From: Candidatus Poribacteria bacterium
Lineage (GTDB): Bacteria > Poribacteria > WGA-4E > WGA-3G
Length of the DNA: 8,483 nt
Direction of reading: 5' to 3'
Assembly: GCA_009842375.1 (NCBI GenBank)
Contig: VYFM01000238.1
Location: 1 to 8,483, forward strand
Under the pieces are notes generated by a model that searched no databases, was not told where the DNA came from, and saw only the letters and a list, made by a program, of their open reading frames with translations. Positions 1 to 5,626 of the stretch are shown one piece after another. Numbering within the stretch: the stretch's first letter is position 1; each line of letters starts with the position of its first letter. Both the position numbers and the translations under genes were made by a program.

Positions 1-377
1 TGGAGCAGCTAAAAGATGCCGGTTTCCGCGTTGAAGAACCGAAGAAGTCGCGTGCAAAACAGATAGATGCTGTTAAGGAACGATTAAAGGTTGACGAAAC
101 AGGCGAACCCTCAATTTTCTTCTTTCGTGACAGACTGATACACCCACCTGACCCAGACTTGAAAGAAGCATATCGTCCGCTCAATGTGACCGATGAATTC
201 CTGACGTGTGAATACCTTGAAAACACAGACGGCACAGACAAAGACGACGAAGCAATCACCCGTGACCATCACGGCATAGACAGCACGGCATACTTCATCT
301 TAAGCCTCCAACGTCCACGCACTGTCGGTAGTGGTAAATTCATCGGTGGTGCCGTTACTATGGGAAGGAGCTTTTAA
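1..377 (+). CDS. Phage terminase large subunit-like protein, C-terminal fragment (5' end outside window)
   Basis: The reading frame is open from the left edge (first whole codon at base 3) to a TAA at 375-377, giving 124 visible residues. The order of features matches the end of a terminase large subunit (TerL) nuclease domain: a charged 'sRAKQIDAVKERL' helix, a 'PSIFFFRDRL' strand, an 'EYLEN' segment, an acidic stretch, then 'RDHHGIDSTAYFIL', which resembles the usual late motif '(N)DHaiDalRYal'. TerL is the ATPase/nuclease motor that cuts and packages phage DNA into proheads. The ATPase half would lie outside the window, so the call rests on the C-terminal pattern alone. No portal, capsid or other phage gene follows; the next 590 bases are noncoding repeats. 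It may be the edge of a prophage, a gene-transfer-agent gene or an isolated remnant. A TTG at 159 is in frame, but the frame is clearly coding upstream of it, so it is not taken as the start. Confidence 0.62.
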   Translation, partial: EQLKDAGFRVEEPKKSRAKQIDAVKERLKVDETGEPSIFFFRDRLIHPPDPDLKEAYRPLNVTDEFLTCEYLENTDGTDKDDEAITRDHHGIDSTAYFILSLQRPRTVGSGKFIGGAVTMGRSF

Positions 378-402
378 ATTGGTAGGTTGGAGGATTGTCT
401 GA

Positions 403-557
403 ATCGCGGAGGACGCGGAATACGCGGATGAACGCGGGTAGGTTTCTGATGTGATGTGATAGTTTTCAATAGATTGATGTTTATCGTATGAAGTGGGATG
501 TTGGAGGCGAAGACTCAGAAATCAGCGTGTTTCCGTGAAATCTGCGTCATCCGCGAT
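403..557. repeat. Imperfect inverted repeat, 'GCGGAT' type dispersed element
   Basis: Arm 403-437 and the reverse complement of arm 523-557 match at 26 of 35 positions by hand alignment, separated by 85 bases. Both arms are built from a repeating 'CGCGGA' theme ('atcgcggaggacgcggaata' on the left, '...gcgtcatccgcgat' on the right). A short 'ttggagg' also precedes each arm in direct orientation (387-393 and 501-507). Similar tandemly degenerate 'gcggat' elements are, from memory, scattered through many environmental bacterial genomes. Whether it is mobile or transcribed cannot be told here. Confidence 0.55.
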
Positions 558-608
558 GCTGACAACACACATGCCAAAACTTTACGCACAGAGTGGAACG
601 TGTATTTG

Positions 609-628
609 CACAAACTGGAAAGTTTGTG
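609..628. repeat. Short palindromic repeat, copy 1 (cacaaact/agtttgtg)
   Basis: A perfect 8-bp inverted repeat, cacaaact-ggaa-agtttgtg, with a four-base loop. The surrounding segment 608-637 matches 8408-8437 at 27 of 30 positions, including the 'acaaag' tail beyond the right arm. It is therefore one member of an interspersed family rather than a chance palindrome. Confidence 0.75.
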
Positions 629-663
629 GGACAAAGAGGGACGGCACGCCAAATCAACGGTAT

Positions 664-682
664 GAATGCCATTTAGGCATTC
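664..682. repeat. Short palindrome gaatgcc/ggcattc
   Basis: A perfect 7-bp inverted repeat, gaatgcc-attta-ggcattc, with a five-base loop. It lies between two other palindromes that belong to repeat families within this window. No second copy is present here. No T-tract follows, so it is not called a terminator. Confidence 0.5.
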
Positions 683-700
683 CCCGCACGTGCCTGCTAC

Positions 701-735
701 CATGTCAGAGGTCGGAGCGAACAAAACGACCTACG
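701..735. repeat. Palindromic repeat of the 'gaggtcg...cgacctacg' family, core inverted
   Basis: The flanks (catgtc, gaggtcg, and cgacctacg) match the right arm of the 6456-6547 hairpin (6512-6546) in the same orientation, 22 of 23 positions. The 12-base core between them (715-726, gagcgaacaaaa) matches only 2 of 12 directly but 10 of 12 as reverse complement of 6526-6537. Hexamers aggtcg and cgacct bounding the core form a perfect inverted repeat. Confidence 0.65.
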
Positions 736-753
736 AAGATAATACAAAGAGAT

Positions 754-772
754 GGGCGGGGAGACCCCACCC
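754..772. repeat. G/C-rich palindrome gggcgggg-aga-ccccaccc
   Basis: Eight-base arms match at 7 of 8 positions around a three-base loop. The single mismatch would be a G-U pair in the RNA read from the minus strand. It is the last of the five elements before the promoter of the molybdenum-enzyme operon. No second copy lies in this window, and no U-tract follows on the + strand. Confidence 0.5.
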
Positions 773-820
773 CTACATAACAGGGTCAAAAAACTTTAGA
801 CACTCATCTAAATATTCCAC

Positions 821-849
821 TTGCTTAAAAAAGGCAAACGTGATATATT
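821..849 (+). promoter_or_regulatory. Candidate sigma70-type promoter for the molybdenum hydroxylase operon
   Basis: TTGCTT (821-826) is followed by a 17-base spacer and TATATT (844-849). A TG one base upstream of the -10 box (841-842) gives an extended -10, TGaTATATT. The -10 matches consensus at 5 of 6 and the -35 at 3 of 6. It is the best match seen in the A/T-rich stretch before the operon. Initiation near 856 would leave a leader of about 115 bases. Confidence 0.4.
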
Positions 850-957
850 TTACGAAGAACTTAGATACAAAACTTATGACTGAAGGTGTTCTCATAACGC
901 AATAGACCTAAGGATAAACGGCTATCGGTTTATTATTTTAGGCATTGGATTCACACG

Positions 958-966
958 AAAGGAGGG
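958..966 (+). promoter_or_regulatory. Ribosome binding site deciding the start of the [2Fe-2S] subunit
   Basis: AAAGGAGGG lies with its GGAGG six bases before the ATG at 972. This rules out the upstream in-frame TTG at 945, which would place the site inside the gene. Confidence 0.85.
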
Positions 967-971
967 AAGAT

Positions 972-1616
972 ATGTCGGAAAAAGAGAAAGAAGAAAAGAA
1001 GGGTACGAATATATCGCGTCGGAGTTTTTTAAAAGGTGTAGGTACAGGAACCGTCGCCGCGACCGTCGCACCAGCAACCATATTAGTCGGTGACCCAGAA
1101 ACAGCGGAGGCACAAACCGACGAAGCTATCTCTAAATCGGAAATTCAGTTGAATATCAATGACCAAGTAGTTCAGATTGAAGTTGAAGCACGCACCACAT
1201 TGCTATCAGTTTTGCGAGATGGAATTGATACGCAAGGAAACTATGTTGATCTGACAGGTGCGAAACTTATCTGTGACAAAGGTGAATGCGGCGGATGCAC
1301 TGTCTTAGTTGATGGTAAACCTGTCTACGCATGTATGATGCTGGCAATGGATGCACAAGGGAAACAGATAACAACCGTAGAAGGCATCGCAAATGGAGAT
1401 GAACTGCATCCAGTACAAGACGCATTTATCCAGCACGATGCATTGATGTGCGGGTTCTGTACACCCGGATTCATCGTCTCGTCCGTGGCACTCTTGAACG
1501 AAAATAAAAAGCCGACGCTTACTGAGATAAAAGAAGGCTTATCGGGCAACACTTGTCGTTGCGGCACTTACCCGTTTATATTTGACGCTGTTGAAACCGC
1601 TTCACAGAAGATGTAG
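972..1616 (+). CDS. Tat-exported [2Fe-2S] subunit of xanthine dehydrogenase-family molybdenum hydroxylase
   Basis: This 214-residue iron-sulfur subunit passes electrons from the molybdenum cofactor to the FAD subunit. A twin-arginine signal is visible at residues 15-21 (SRRSFLK), followed by an Ala/Thr/Val-rich segment to about residue 40; 'AEAQ' near 45-48 may be the cleavage region. A plant-type ferredoxin domain follows with ligands C101, C106, C109 and C121 (CDKGECGGC...C). The all-helical second [2Fe-2S] domain has C160, C163, C195 and C197 (CGFCTPG...CRCG). All eight cysteines are present. Length fits the family plus a signal peptide. The glutamine usually before CGFCTPG is methionine (M159). 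It is first in the operon, 68 bases before the catalytic subunit. E. coli PaoA is a known analogue in which only this subunit has a Tat signal. Family certain; substrate unknown. Confidence 0.93.
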   Translation: MSEKEKEEKKGTNISRRSFLKGVGTGTVAATVAPATILVGDPETAEAQTDEAISKSEIQLNINDQVVQIEVEARTTLLSVLRDGIDTQGNYVDLTGAKLICDKGECGGCTVLVDGKPVYACMMLAMDAQGKQITTVEGIANGDELHPVQDAFIQHDALMCGFCTPGFIVSSVALLNENKKPTLTEIKEGLSGNTCRCGTYPFIFDAVETASQKM

Positions 1617-1671
1617 TTTCAATTTACCTTCACTTTTGAGGACAGTCAATATGAACGTGTAATGTATTGAG

Positions 1672-1677
1672 AAGGAG
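1672..1677 (+). promoter_or_regulatory. Ribosome binding site deciding the start of the molybdopterin subunit
   Basis: AAGGAG is seven bases before the ATG at 1685. The in-frame TTG at 1667 lies before this site and is therefore rejected as a start. Confidence 0.8.
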
Positions 1678-1684
1678 AAAACTT

Positions 1685-3802
1685 ATGGCATCATGGGGAG
1701 AAGCAAGCCAGTCTCGACTTATTGGCAAGCGGATTGCCCGTTTGTCCGGTAAGGATAAAGTTACAGGAAAAGCAAAGTATACGTATGACATCAATCGTCC
1801 GGGAATGTTATATGCACGGATACTACGATCCGATGTCGCACACGCAGCCGTGATGGATATTGACCTTAGTCAAGCCGAAGCATTGCCCGGGGTAAAAGCG
1901 GTTATCCCTTTAACAGAAGCAGGTAGAAATCTACGTTACCAAGGGCAAGAGATCGCAGCGGTTGCAGCGGAAACAGACGACATCGCTAAAGACGCATTAC
2001 GGTTGATTTTTGTTGAATTGGAAGAATTACCCTTCGTCGTTACAGAAGCGGATGCAATGGCAGAAAATGCTCCGCAGATACGCGATTGGGAGGGAAATCA
2101 GAGTAAGCCCGGCATTAACGAACAAGGAAACGTACAAGCAGCATTTGAGGAGGCAGCTGTAACGGTAGAAGCCACCTATCACACACCTGTCCAAACACAT
2201 GTCTGCTTGGAAACCCACGGACACGTCACTGAATGGACAGATGACCAGAACCTTACCGTTTGGGCATCTACACAGGCAGTTTTTGGAGTCCGAAACGATT
2301 TCGCTCGTCGCTTTGAAATACCCGCGAACCAAGTCAGAGTCATCACAGAACACATGGGTGGCGGTTTTGGAAGCAAATTCGGTCCTGGTGTAGAAGGACA
2401 TACAGCAGCACAATTGTCCCGCATCACTGGACTTCCGGTAAAATTGATGCTGACACGTAGGGCGGAACACCTTGTTGCTGGAAACAGACCTTCAATGACA
2501 CAGCATGTGAAGGCAGGTGCTTCAAGCGACGGTCGCCTTGTTGCTTACGATATGCGCGGCTATGGCACAGGTGGTATCTCCAGCGGTGCAGGCTTCCAAG
2601 CACCTTATGTCTATCACGTCGAAAATCGGAAAACAGAACGGTTTAACGTTGCTACAAATGCTGGCAACCAACGTGCTATGCGGGCACCAGGGCATCCACA
2701 AGGGGCATTCGCAATGGACTCACTGATGGATGAACTTGCGGAGAAACTCGGAATGAATCCACTTGAGTTTAGACGCATTAATGACTCAAGCGAGGTGCGT
2801 CAGGCACAGTACACCCTCGGTGCGCAGGAAATCGGATGGCACAGACGTAATACTGTGCCCGGTTCTGGTACAGGCGTTAAAAAACGTGGTATGGGTGTTG
2901 GTAGCGGTCAATGGGGTGGCGGCGGTGGCAGAGGTACACAAGCACGTGTTACCATCAACGCTGACGGCACTGTTGAAGCTGTCACTGGCACACAAGACAT
3001 CGGTACCGGTATTCGGACTGCCATTGCTATCATCGTAGCAGAAGAATTTGGTCTTGCACCAACTGATATTTCTGTAAAAGTAGGAGATAGTGGTCCTGGG
3101 TTACCTTCTGGCGGTAGTGGTGGAAGTCAAACAACAGCATCTGTTGCCCCTGTTATCAAAACAGCAGCAATGGCTGCGAAACAGAAATTGTTTGAACACG
3201 TCGCTCCTTTACTCAAGGCACCGGTGGATGACCTACGTGTCGGAACAGGCACTATCTACGTCGCATCAGACCGAACGAATACAGTCACTTGGAATCAGGC
3301 GGCAGGTCTACTCGGTCAGGAGAGTATTAGCGAAGGTGGCAATTGGGATCAGGAACTTCGTCAAGGTGGTGTCGCAGGCACGCAGTTTGCTGAAGTTGAG
3401 GTAGATACACAAACAGGTAACGTCCAGGTTCTCAAGATTGTCGCTGTCCAAGATTGCGGATTAGCAATTAACCGATTAACAACGGAAAGCCAAATCAATG
3501 GCGGTGTTGTTATGGGATTAGGGCAAACCTTGCTTGAAGAACGGATCATGGATCCACAAACAGGAAGGATGCTAAACGCTAACCTTGAGGATTACAAAGT
3601 TCCAGGAACTTATGAGATACCCGAAATCAAGTCAATCGTTTTTGATACGCACCGGAAGGTTACGGGTGTCGGTGAACCGCCTTGTATTCCCACACTTGGT
3701 GCAATTGCAAATGCTGTCTACAACGCAATCGGTGTGCGTATACGAGAACTACCGATTACACCAGATAAAGTCCTAACCGCACTTGCTGAGAAGAAAGCAT
3801 AA
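1685..3802 (+). CDS. Molybdopterin-binding catalytic subunit, xanthine dehydrogenase family
   Basis: This 705-residue catalytic subunit hydroxylates its substrate at a molybdenum-pterin cofactor using water. Residues about 20-125 form the 'hammerhead' a/b domain (GKDKVTGKAKYTYDI...). About 145-385 form the first cofactor-binding region with GGGFGSK at 225-231 and 'AMRAPGHPQ' containing R333. About 410-670 form the second, with 'GTQDIGTGIRTAI', 'GSGGSQTT' and the active-site motif GVGEPP, whose E664 is the expected catalytic base. Length is normal. By hand alignment R333 corresponds to bovine XDH R880, but the position of purine-binding E802 is A260, so a purine substrate is unlikely and an aldehyde-type substrate is favoured. 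It has no signal peptide of its own and is presumably carried through Tat with the small subunit. The next gene begins 11 bases after its TAA. Confidence 0.93.
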   Translation: MASWGEASQSRLIGKRIARLSGKDKVTGKAKYTYDINRPGMLYARILRSDVAHAAVMDIDLSQAEALPGVKAVIPLTEAGRNLRYQGQEIAAVAAETDDIAKDALRLIFVELEELPFVVTEADAMAENAPQIRDWEGNQSKPGINEQGNVQAAFEEAAVTVEATYHTPVQTHVCLETHGHVTEWTDDQNLTVWASTQAVFGVRNDFARRFEIPANQVRVITEHMGGGFGSKFGPGVEGHTAAQLSRITGLPVKLMLTRRAEHLVAGNRPSMTQHVKAGASSDGRLVAYDMRGYGTGGISSGAGFQAPYVYHVENRKTERFNVATNAGNQRAMRAPGHPQGAFAMDSLMDELAEKLGMNPLEFRRINDSSEVRQAQYTLGAQEIGWHRRNTVPGSGTGVKKRGMGVGSGQWGGGGGRGTQARVTINADGTVEAVTGTQDIGTGIRTAIAIIVAEEFGLAPTDISVKVGDSGPGLPSGGSGGSQTTASVAPVIKTAAMAAKQKLFEHVAPLLKAPVDDLRVGTGTIYVASDRTNTVTWNQAAGLLGQESISEGGNWDQELRQGGVAGTQFAEVEVDTQTGNVQVLKIVAVQDCGLAINRLTTESQINGGVVMGLGQTLLEERIMDPQTGRMLNANLEDYKVPGTYEIPEIKSIVFDTHRKVTGVGEPPCIPTLGAIANAVYNAIGVRIRELPITPDKVLTALAEKKA

Positions 3803-3813
3803 GGAGGTAAGCA

Positions 3814-4797
3814 ATGGAAAAATTTAGTTACGTCAACGCGACCAGTCTGAAACAAGTTACCTCACTACTGAGTGATAGCGGATGGGGCGAAGTCATGATG
3901 ATTGCAGGGGGAACTGATCTACTCGCTGAACTCAAGGAGTACATTGAAACCCCTAAAACGTTGATCAATCTCAAGACCTTACCCGGTATGGATAGCATAT
4001 CTGCGGATGCGTCAGGCTTGAAAATCGGTGCGTTAACCACCGTCGCTGAAATCGCAATGCACCCGACTATCCAGCAGGACTACACTGTCCTTGCCCAAGC
4101 AGCAGCTTCTGTCGCTACACCACAGATTCGCAATGTCGGCACACTCGGTGGTAATCTCTGTCAACGTCCCCGATGCTGGTATTACAGAGATGAAACCGTC
4201 AGTTGCCTTAAAAAGGGCGGAGACATCTGTTATGCTGTAGAGGGTCTGAGCAAATATCATGCAATCTTCGGCGGAGACCCAGTTTATATTGTGCATCCAT
4301 CAGATATCGCACCTGCGTTAATCGCACTCAACGCCTCAATCAAGATTGTTGGTCCTGAAGGCGAAAAGACTATTAAAGTTGAGGAATTCTTTACATTGCC
4401 GGCGGCAAATCCGTTTCGCGAAAACGTGCTTGAACCAAACGAAATTGTTGTTGAAGTTCAAGTGCCAAAGCCTAATCCGAATACGAAGAGTCTTTACCTA
4501 AAAGCGAGAGAGAAAGGGGCACCAGACTTTGCTTTGGCAAGTGTCGCAGGTGTTTTTGAAATGATGGGGAAAACATGTCAAACTGCCAGTATCGTACTCG
4601 GTGGTGTTGCACCCGCTCCTTGGCGTTCAACGGATGCTGAAACCGCTTTAACTGGAAAGATGATTAACGACTCAGTCAGCACGAAAGCAGGTGAGGAAGC
4701 AGTTAAAAACGCACAACCTTTGAACGATAACGAATACAAGGTGCCCTTAACCCAGAATCTCATCAGTCGTGCTGCAATGATGGCAGCCAGCAAATAG
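3814..4797 (+). CDS. FAD-binding subunit of xanthine dehydrogenase family, with four-cysteine insertion
   Basis: This 327-residue flavoprotein subunit takes electrons from the [2Fe-2S] centres and gives them to the final acceptor. FAD-contact motifs are AGGTDLL (residues 31-37) and RNVGTLGGNL (106-115). C116, C121, C131 and C139 then appear in a stretch 'NLCQRPRCWYYRD...C...C', followed by 'KYHAIFGG'. This insertion matches the layout of E. coli PaoB and 4-hydroxybenzoyl-CoA reductase beta subunits, which bind an extra [4Fe-4S] cluster, so a cluster is expected here by inference. The C-terminal CO-dehydrogenase flavoprotein domain runs from about 222 to the end. Its site AAGGAGG (3801-3807) overlaps the stop of the preceding gene, suggesting translational coupling. 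Gene order is 2Fe-2S, Mo, FAD, unlike PaoABC (2Fe-2S, FAD, Mo). No signal peptide is seen. Confidence 0.92.
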   Translation: MEKFSYVNATSLKQVTSLLSDSGWGEVMMIAGGTDLLAELKEYIETPKTLINLKTLPGMDSISADASGLKIGALTTVAEIAMHPTIQQDYTVLAQAAASVATPQIRNVGTLGGNLCQRPRCWYYRDETVSCLKKGGDICYAVEGLSKYHAIFGGDPVYIVHPSDIAPALIALNASIKIVGPEGEKTIKVEEFFTLPAANPFRENVLEPNEIVVEVQVPKPNPNTKSLYLKAREKGAPDFALASVAGVFEMMGKTCQTASIVLGGVAPAPWRSTDAETALTGKMINDSVSTKAGEEAVKNAQPLNDNEYKVPLTQNLISRAAMMAASK

Positions 4798-4811
4798 GAG
4801 GATGAACAAAT

Positions 4812-5051
4812 ATGTTAGAGGGAAAATCACTTCCAATTTTTAACCGTCCTATATGCCAGGACCTACGGACAAAGGCAATATATATACCCGGCGGGAACTT
4901 GCAAAACCTTGTTGAAGAAAACCCGGCAACACACTATTGGTGTAATTGCACCATGCAGGTAGTCGGACCAGATGACCAGTTTGTATCGCCAAATGCATGC
5001 AAACAATCGCGTCCCTGTTTCAGTCCGATTGGTGGGAAACCGGTAGTGTAA
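4812..5051 (+). CDS. Unrecognised 79-residue cysteine-rich protein, fourth gene of the operon
   Basis: I do not recognise a family. The gene starts at ATG 4812, and its ribosome site AGGAGG (4796-4801) overlaps the TAG of the FAD subunit, so it is almost certainly translated as part of the operon. It ends just before the terminator at 5065. The protein has five cysteines in 79 residues: C15 (RPIC), C44 and C46 (WCNC), C63 (NAC) and C69 (RPCF), plus H41. It has no signal peptide and no membrane segment. The CxC pair with further spaced cysteines suggests metal or Fe-S binding. A role in maturation or electron transfer for the molybdenum enzyme would fit its position but is inference. It bears no resemblance to the XdhC/MocA-type chaperones that often follow such operons. 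Confidence 0.72.
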   Translation: MLEGKSLPIFNRPICQDLRTKAIYIPGGNLQNLVEENPATHYWCNCTMQVVGPDDQFVSPNACKQSRPCFSPIGGKPVV

Positions 5052-5062
5052 TAGCGTGTATG

Positions 5063-5092
5063 TTGTTATCGGTTATCAGTGCTTCTGATAAC
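5063..5092 (+). promoter_or_regulatory. Weak candidate promoter overlapping the terminator stem
   Basis: TTGTTA (5063-5068), an 18-base spacer and GATAAC (5087-5092) each match sigma70 consensus at 4 of 6. It is listed because the next gene starts only 24 bases after the terminator T-run, leaving no room for a separate promoter. Half of both boxes is forced by the palindrome, so chance is quite possible. Confidence 0.18.
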
Positions 5093-5105
5093 CGATAACC
5101 TTTTT
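5065..5105 (+). terminator. Strong intrinsic terminator of the molybdenum hydroxylase operon
   Basis: A perfect 15-bp stem (5065-5079 with 5085-5099; gttatcggttatcag and its complement) closes a five-base loop (tgctt). It is followed by C and five T's (5101-5105). It begins 13 bases after the stop codon of the cysteine-rich gene. The stem is A/T-rich with an internal near-repeat (gttatc-gg-ttatc), so it may itself derive from a dispersed repeat. Confidence 0.85.
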
Positions 5106-5128
5106 GCATCTCCTAAGAATCTTGATAA

Positions 5129-5584
5129 ATGTTGTTAAAACCTTTGGTCCAATGGGTGCACGTCGGTTCCGTTGTCTTGATGATAGGCGGTTTCTTCTTC
5201 TTCCGCGTTGTCCTTATTCCTATTGCCAATCGTTTTCCCGACTCAAAGACGCTGATTGCATCTGCACTCAAACGTTTCAGTGCAGTAGTATGGACAGCAC
5301 TACTAACGGTACTTCTATCGGGTGTGTATAACTTTCTCAGTTTCTTTAGAACGGCACGGAGGACCGCCGCAGAAACCGGTGAAGCAGATTATTCACTTTA
5401 TATCTTTGTCTTAGCTATCAAATTCTTTATTGTATTTCTGGTATATACGCTTGCAGTTGTTTTAACGTTCCCATACCCCGTGTTTGAAGGCTTCCAGAAA
5501 AAGCCGACACCGTGGTTGAATCTTACGATTATTTTAGGACTTATTATCATTTTTTTATCAGCGTTTTTACGTCGACTCGCGTAA
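5129..5584 (+). CDS. Four-helix integral membrane protein, possibly CopD-like
   Basis: This 151-residue inner-membrane protein has four clear hydrophobic segments at about residues 5-32, 51-72, 89-114 and 129-147, with a charged loop between helices 2 and 3 (RTARRTAAETGEAD). The opening 'LVQWVHVGSVVLMIGG' with H11 in helix 1, and 'WTALLTVLLSGVYN' in helix 2, resemble the CopD/DUF-type small membrane family, some of which are linked to copper. H11 is the only histidine, so a bis-histidine heme is excluded. An in-frame TGA at 5123 fixes the start at or after ATG 5129; the ribosome site is poor. The gene lies 24 bases beyond a strong terminator and 42 bases before the PhyH gene, with which it may be co-transcribed. 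Membrane location is sure; family is tentative. Confidence 0.72.
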   Translation: MLLKPLVQWVHVGSVVLMIGGFFFFRVVLIPIANRFPDSKTLIASALKRFSAVVWTALLTVLLSGVYNFLSFFRTARRTAAETGEADYSLYIFVLAIKFFIVFLVYTLAVVLTFPYPVFEGFQKKPTPWLNLTIILGLIIIFLSAFLRRLA

Positions 5585-5626
5585 TGGAATGGTTTCACAA
5601 CGATAAACAATGAAAGGATCAAGCAA

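Larger units (their letters stand above)
378..971. other. Noncoding region packed with palindromic repeats
   Basis: No reading frame in this stretch looks like a protein; the short ORFs here run through palindromes and have no convincing ribosome sites. It holds five distinct inverted-repeat elements in about 370 bases (403-557, 609-628, 664-682, 701-735, 754-772). A more A/T-rich 200 bases follow, with a promoter candidate (821-849) and a leader of roughly 115 bases before the ATG at 972. It separates the phage-like gene end from the molybdenum-enzyme operon. Confidence 0.75.

Noticed and set aside
493..780. 95-residue open frame in the repeat-rich intergenic region
   Set aside because: It runs through several palindromes, has no ribosome site and an implausible composition; opposite-strand frames here are equally poor.
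915..933. Small inverted repeat ataaac/gtttat in the leader of the molybdenum operon
   Set aside because: Only 6 bp with an 8-base loop; no riboswitch-like architecture (for example no Moco-riboswitch-sized structure) could be made out around it.
378..971. CRISPR array or insertion sequence in the repeat region
   Set aside because: The repeats differ from one another and are not evenly spaced, there is no repeated unit with unique spacers, and no transposase frame is present.
2027..2470. 147-residue minus-strand frame inside the molybdopterin subunit gene
   Set aside because: A shadow of the strongly supported catalytic subunit on the + strand; low-quality composition and no family pattern.
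5129..5584. Idea that the membrane protein is a heme b anchor taking electrons from the molybdenum enzyme
   Set aside because: Only one histidine (H11) exists in the protein, so paired heme ligands are missing; it also lies beyond the operon terminator.
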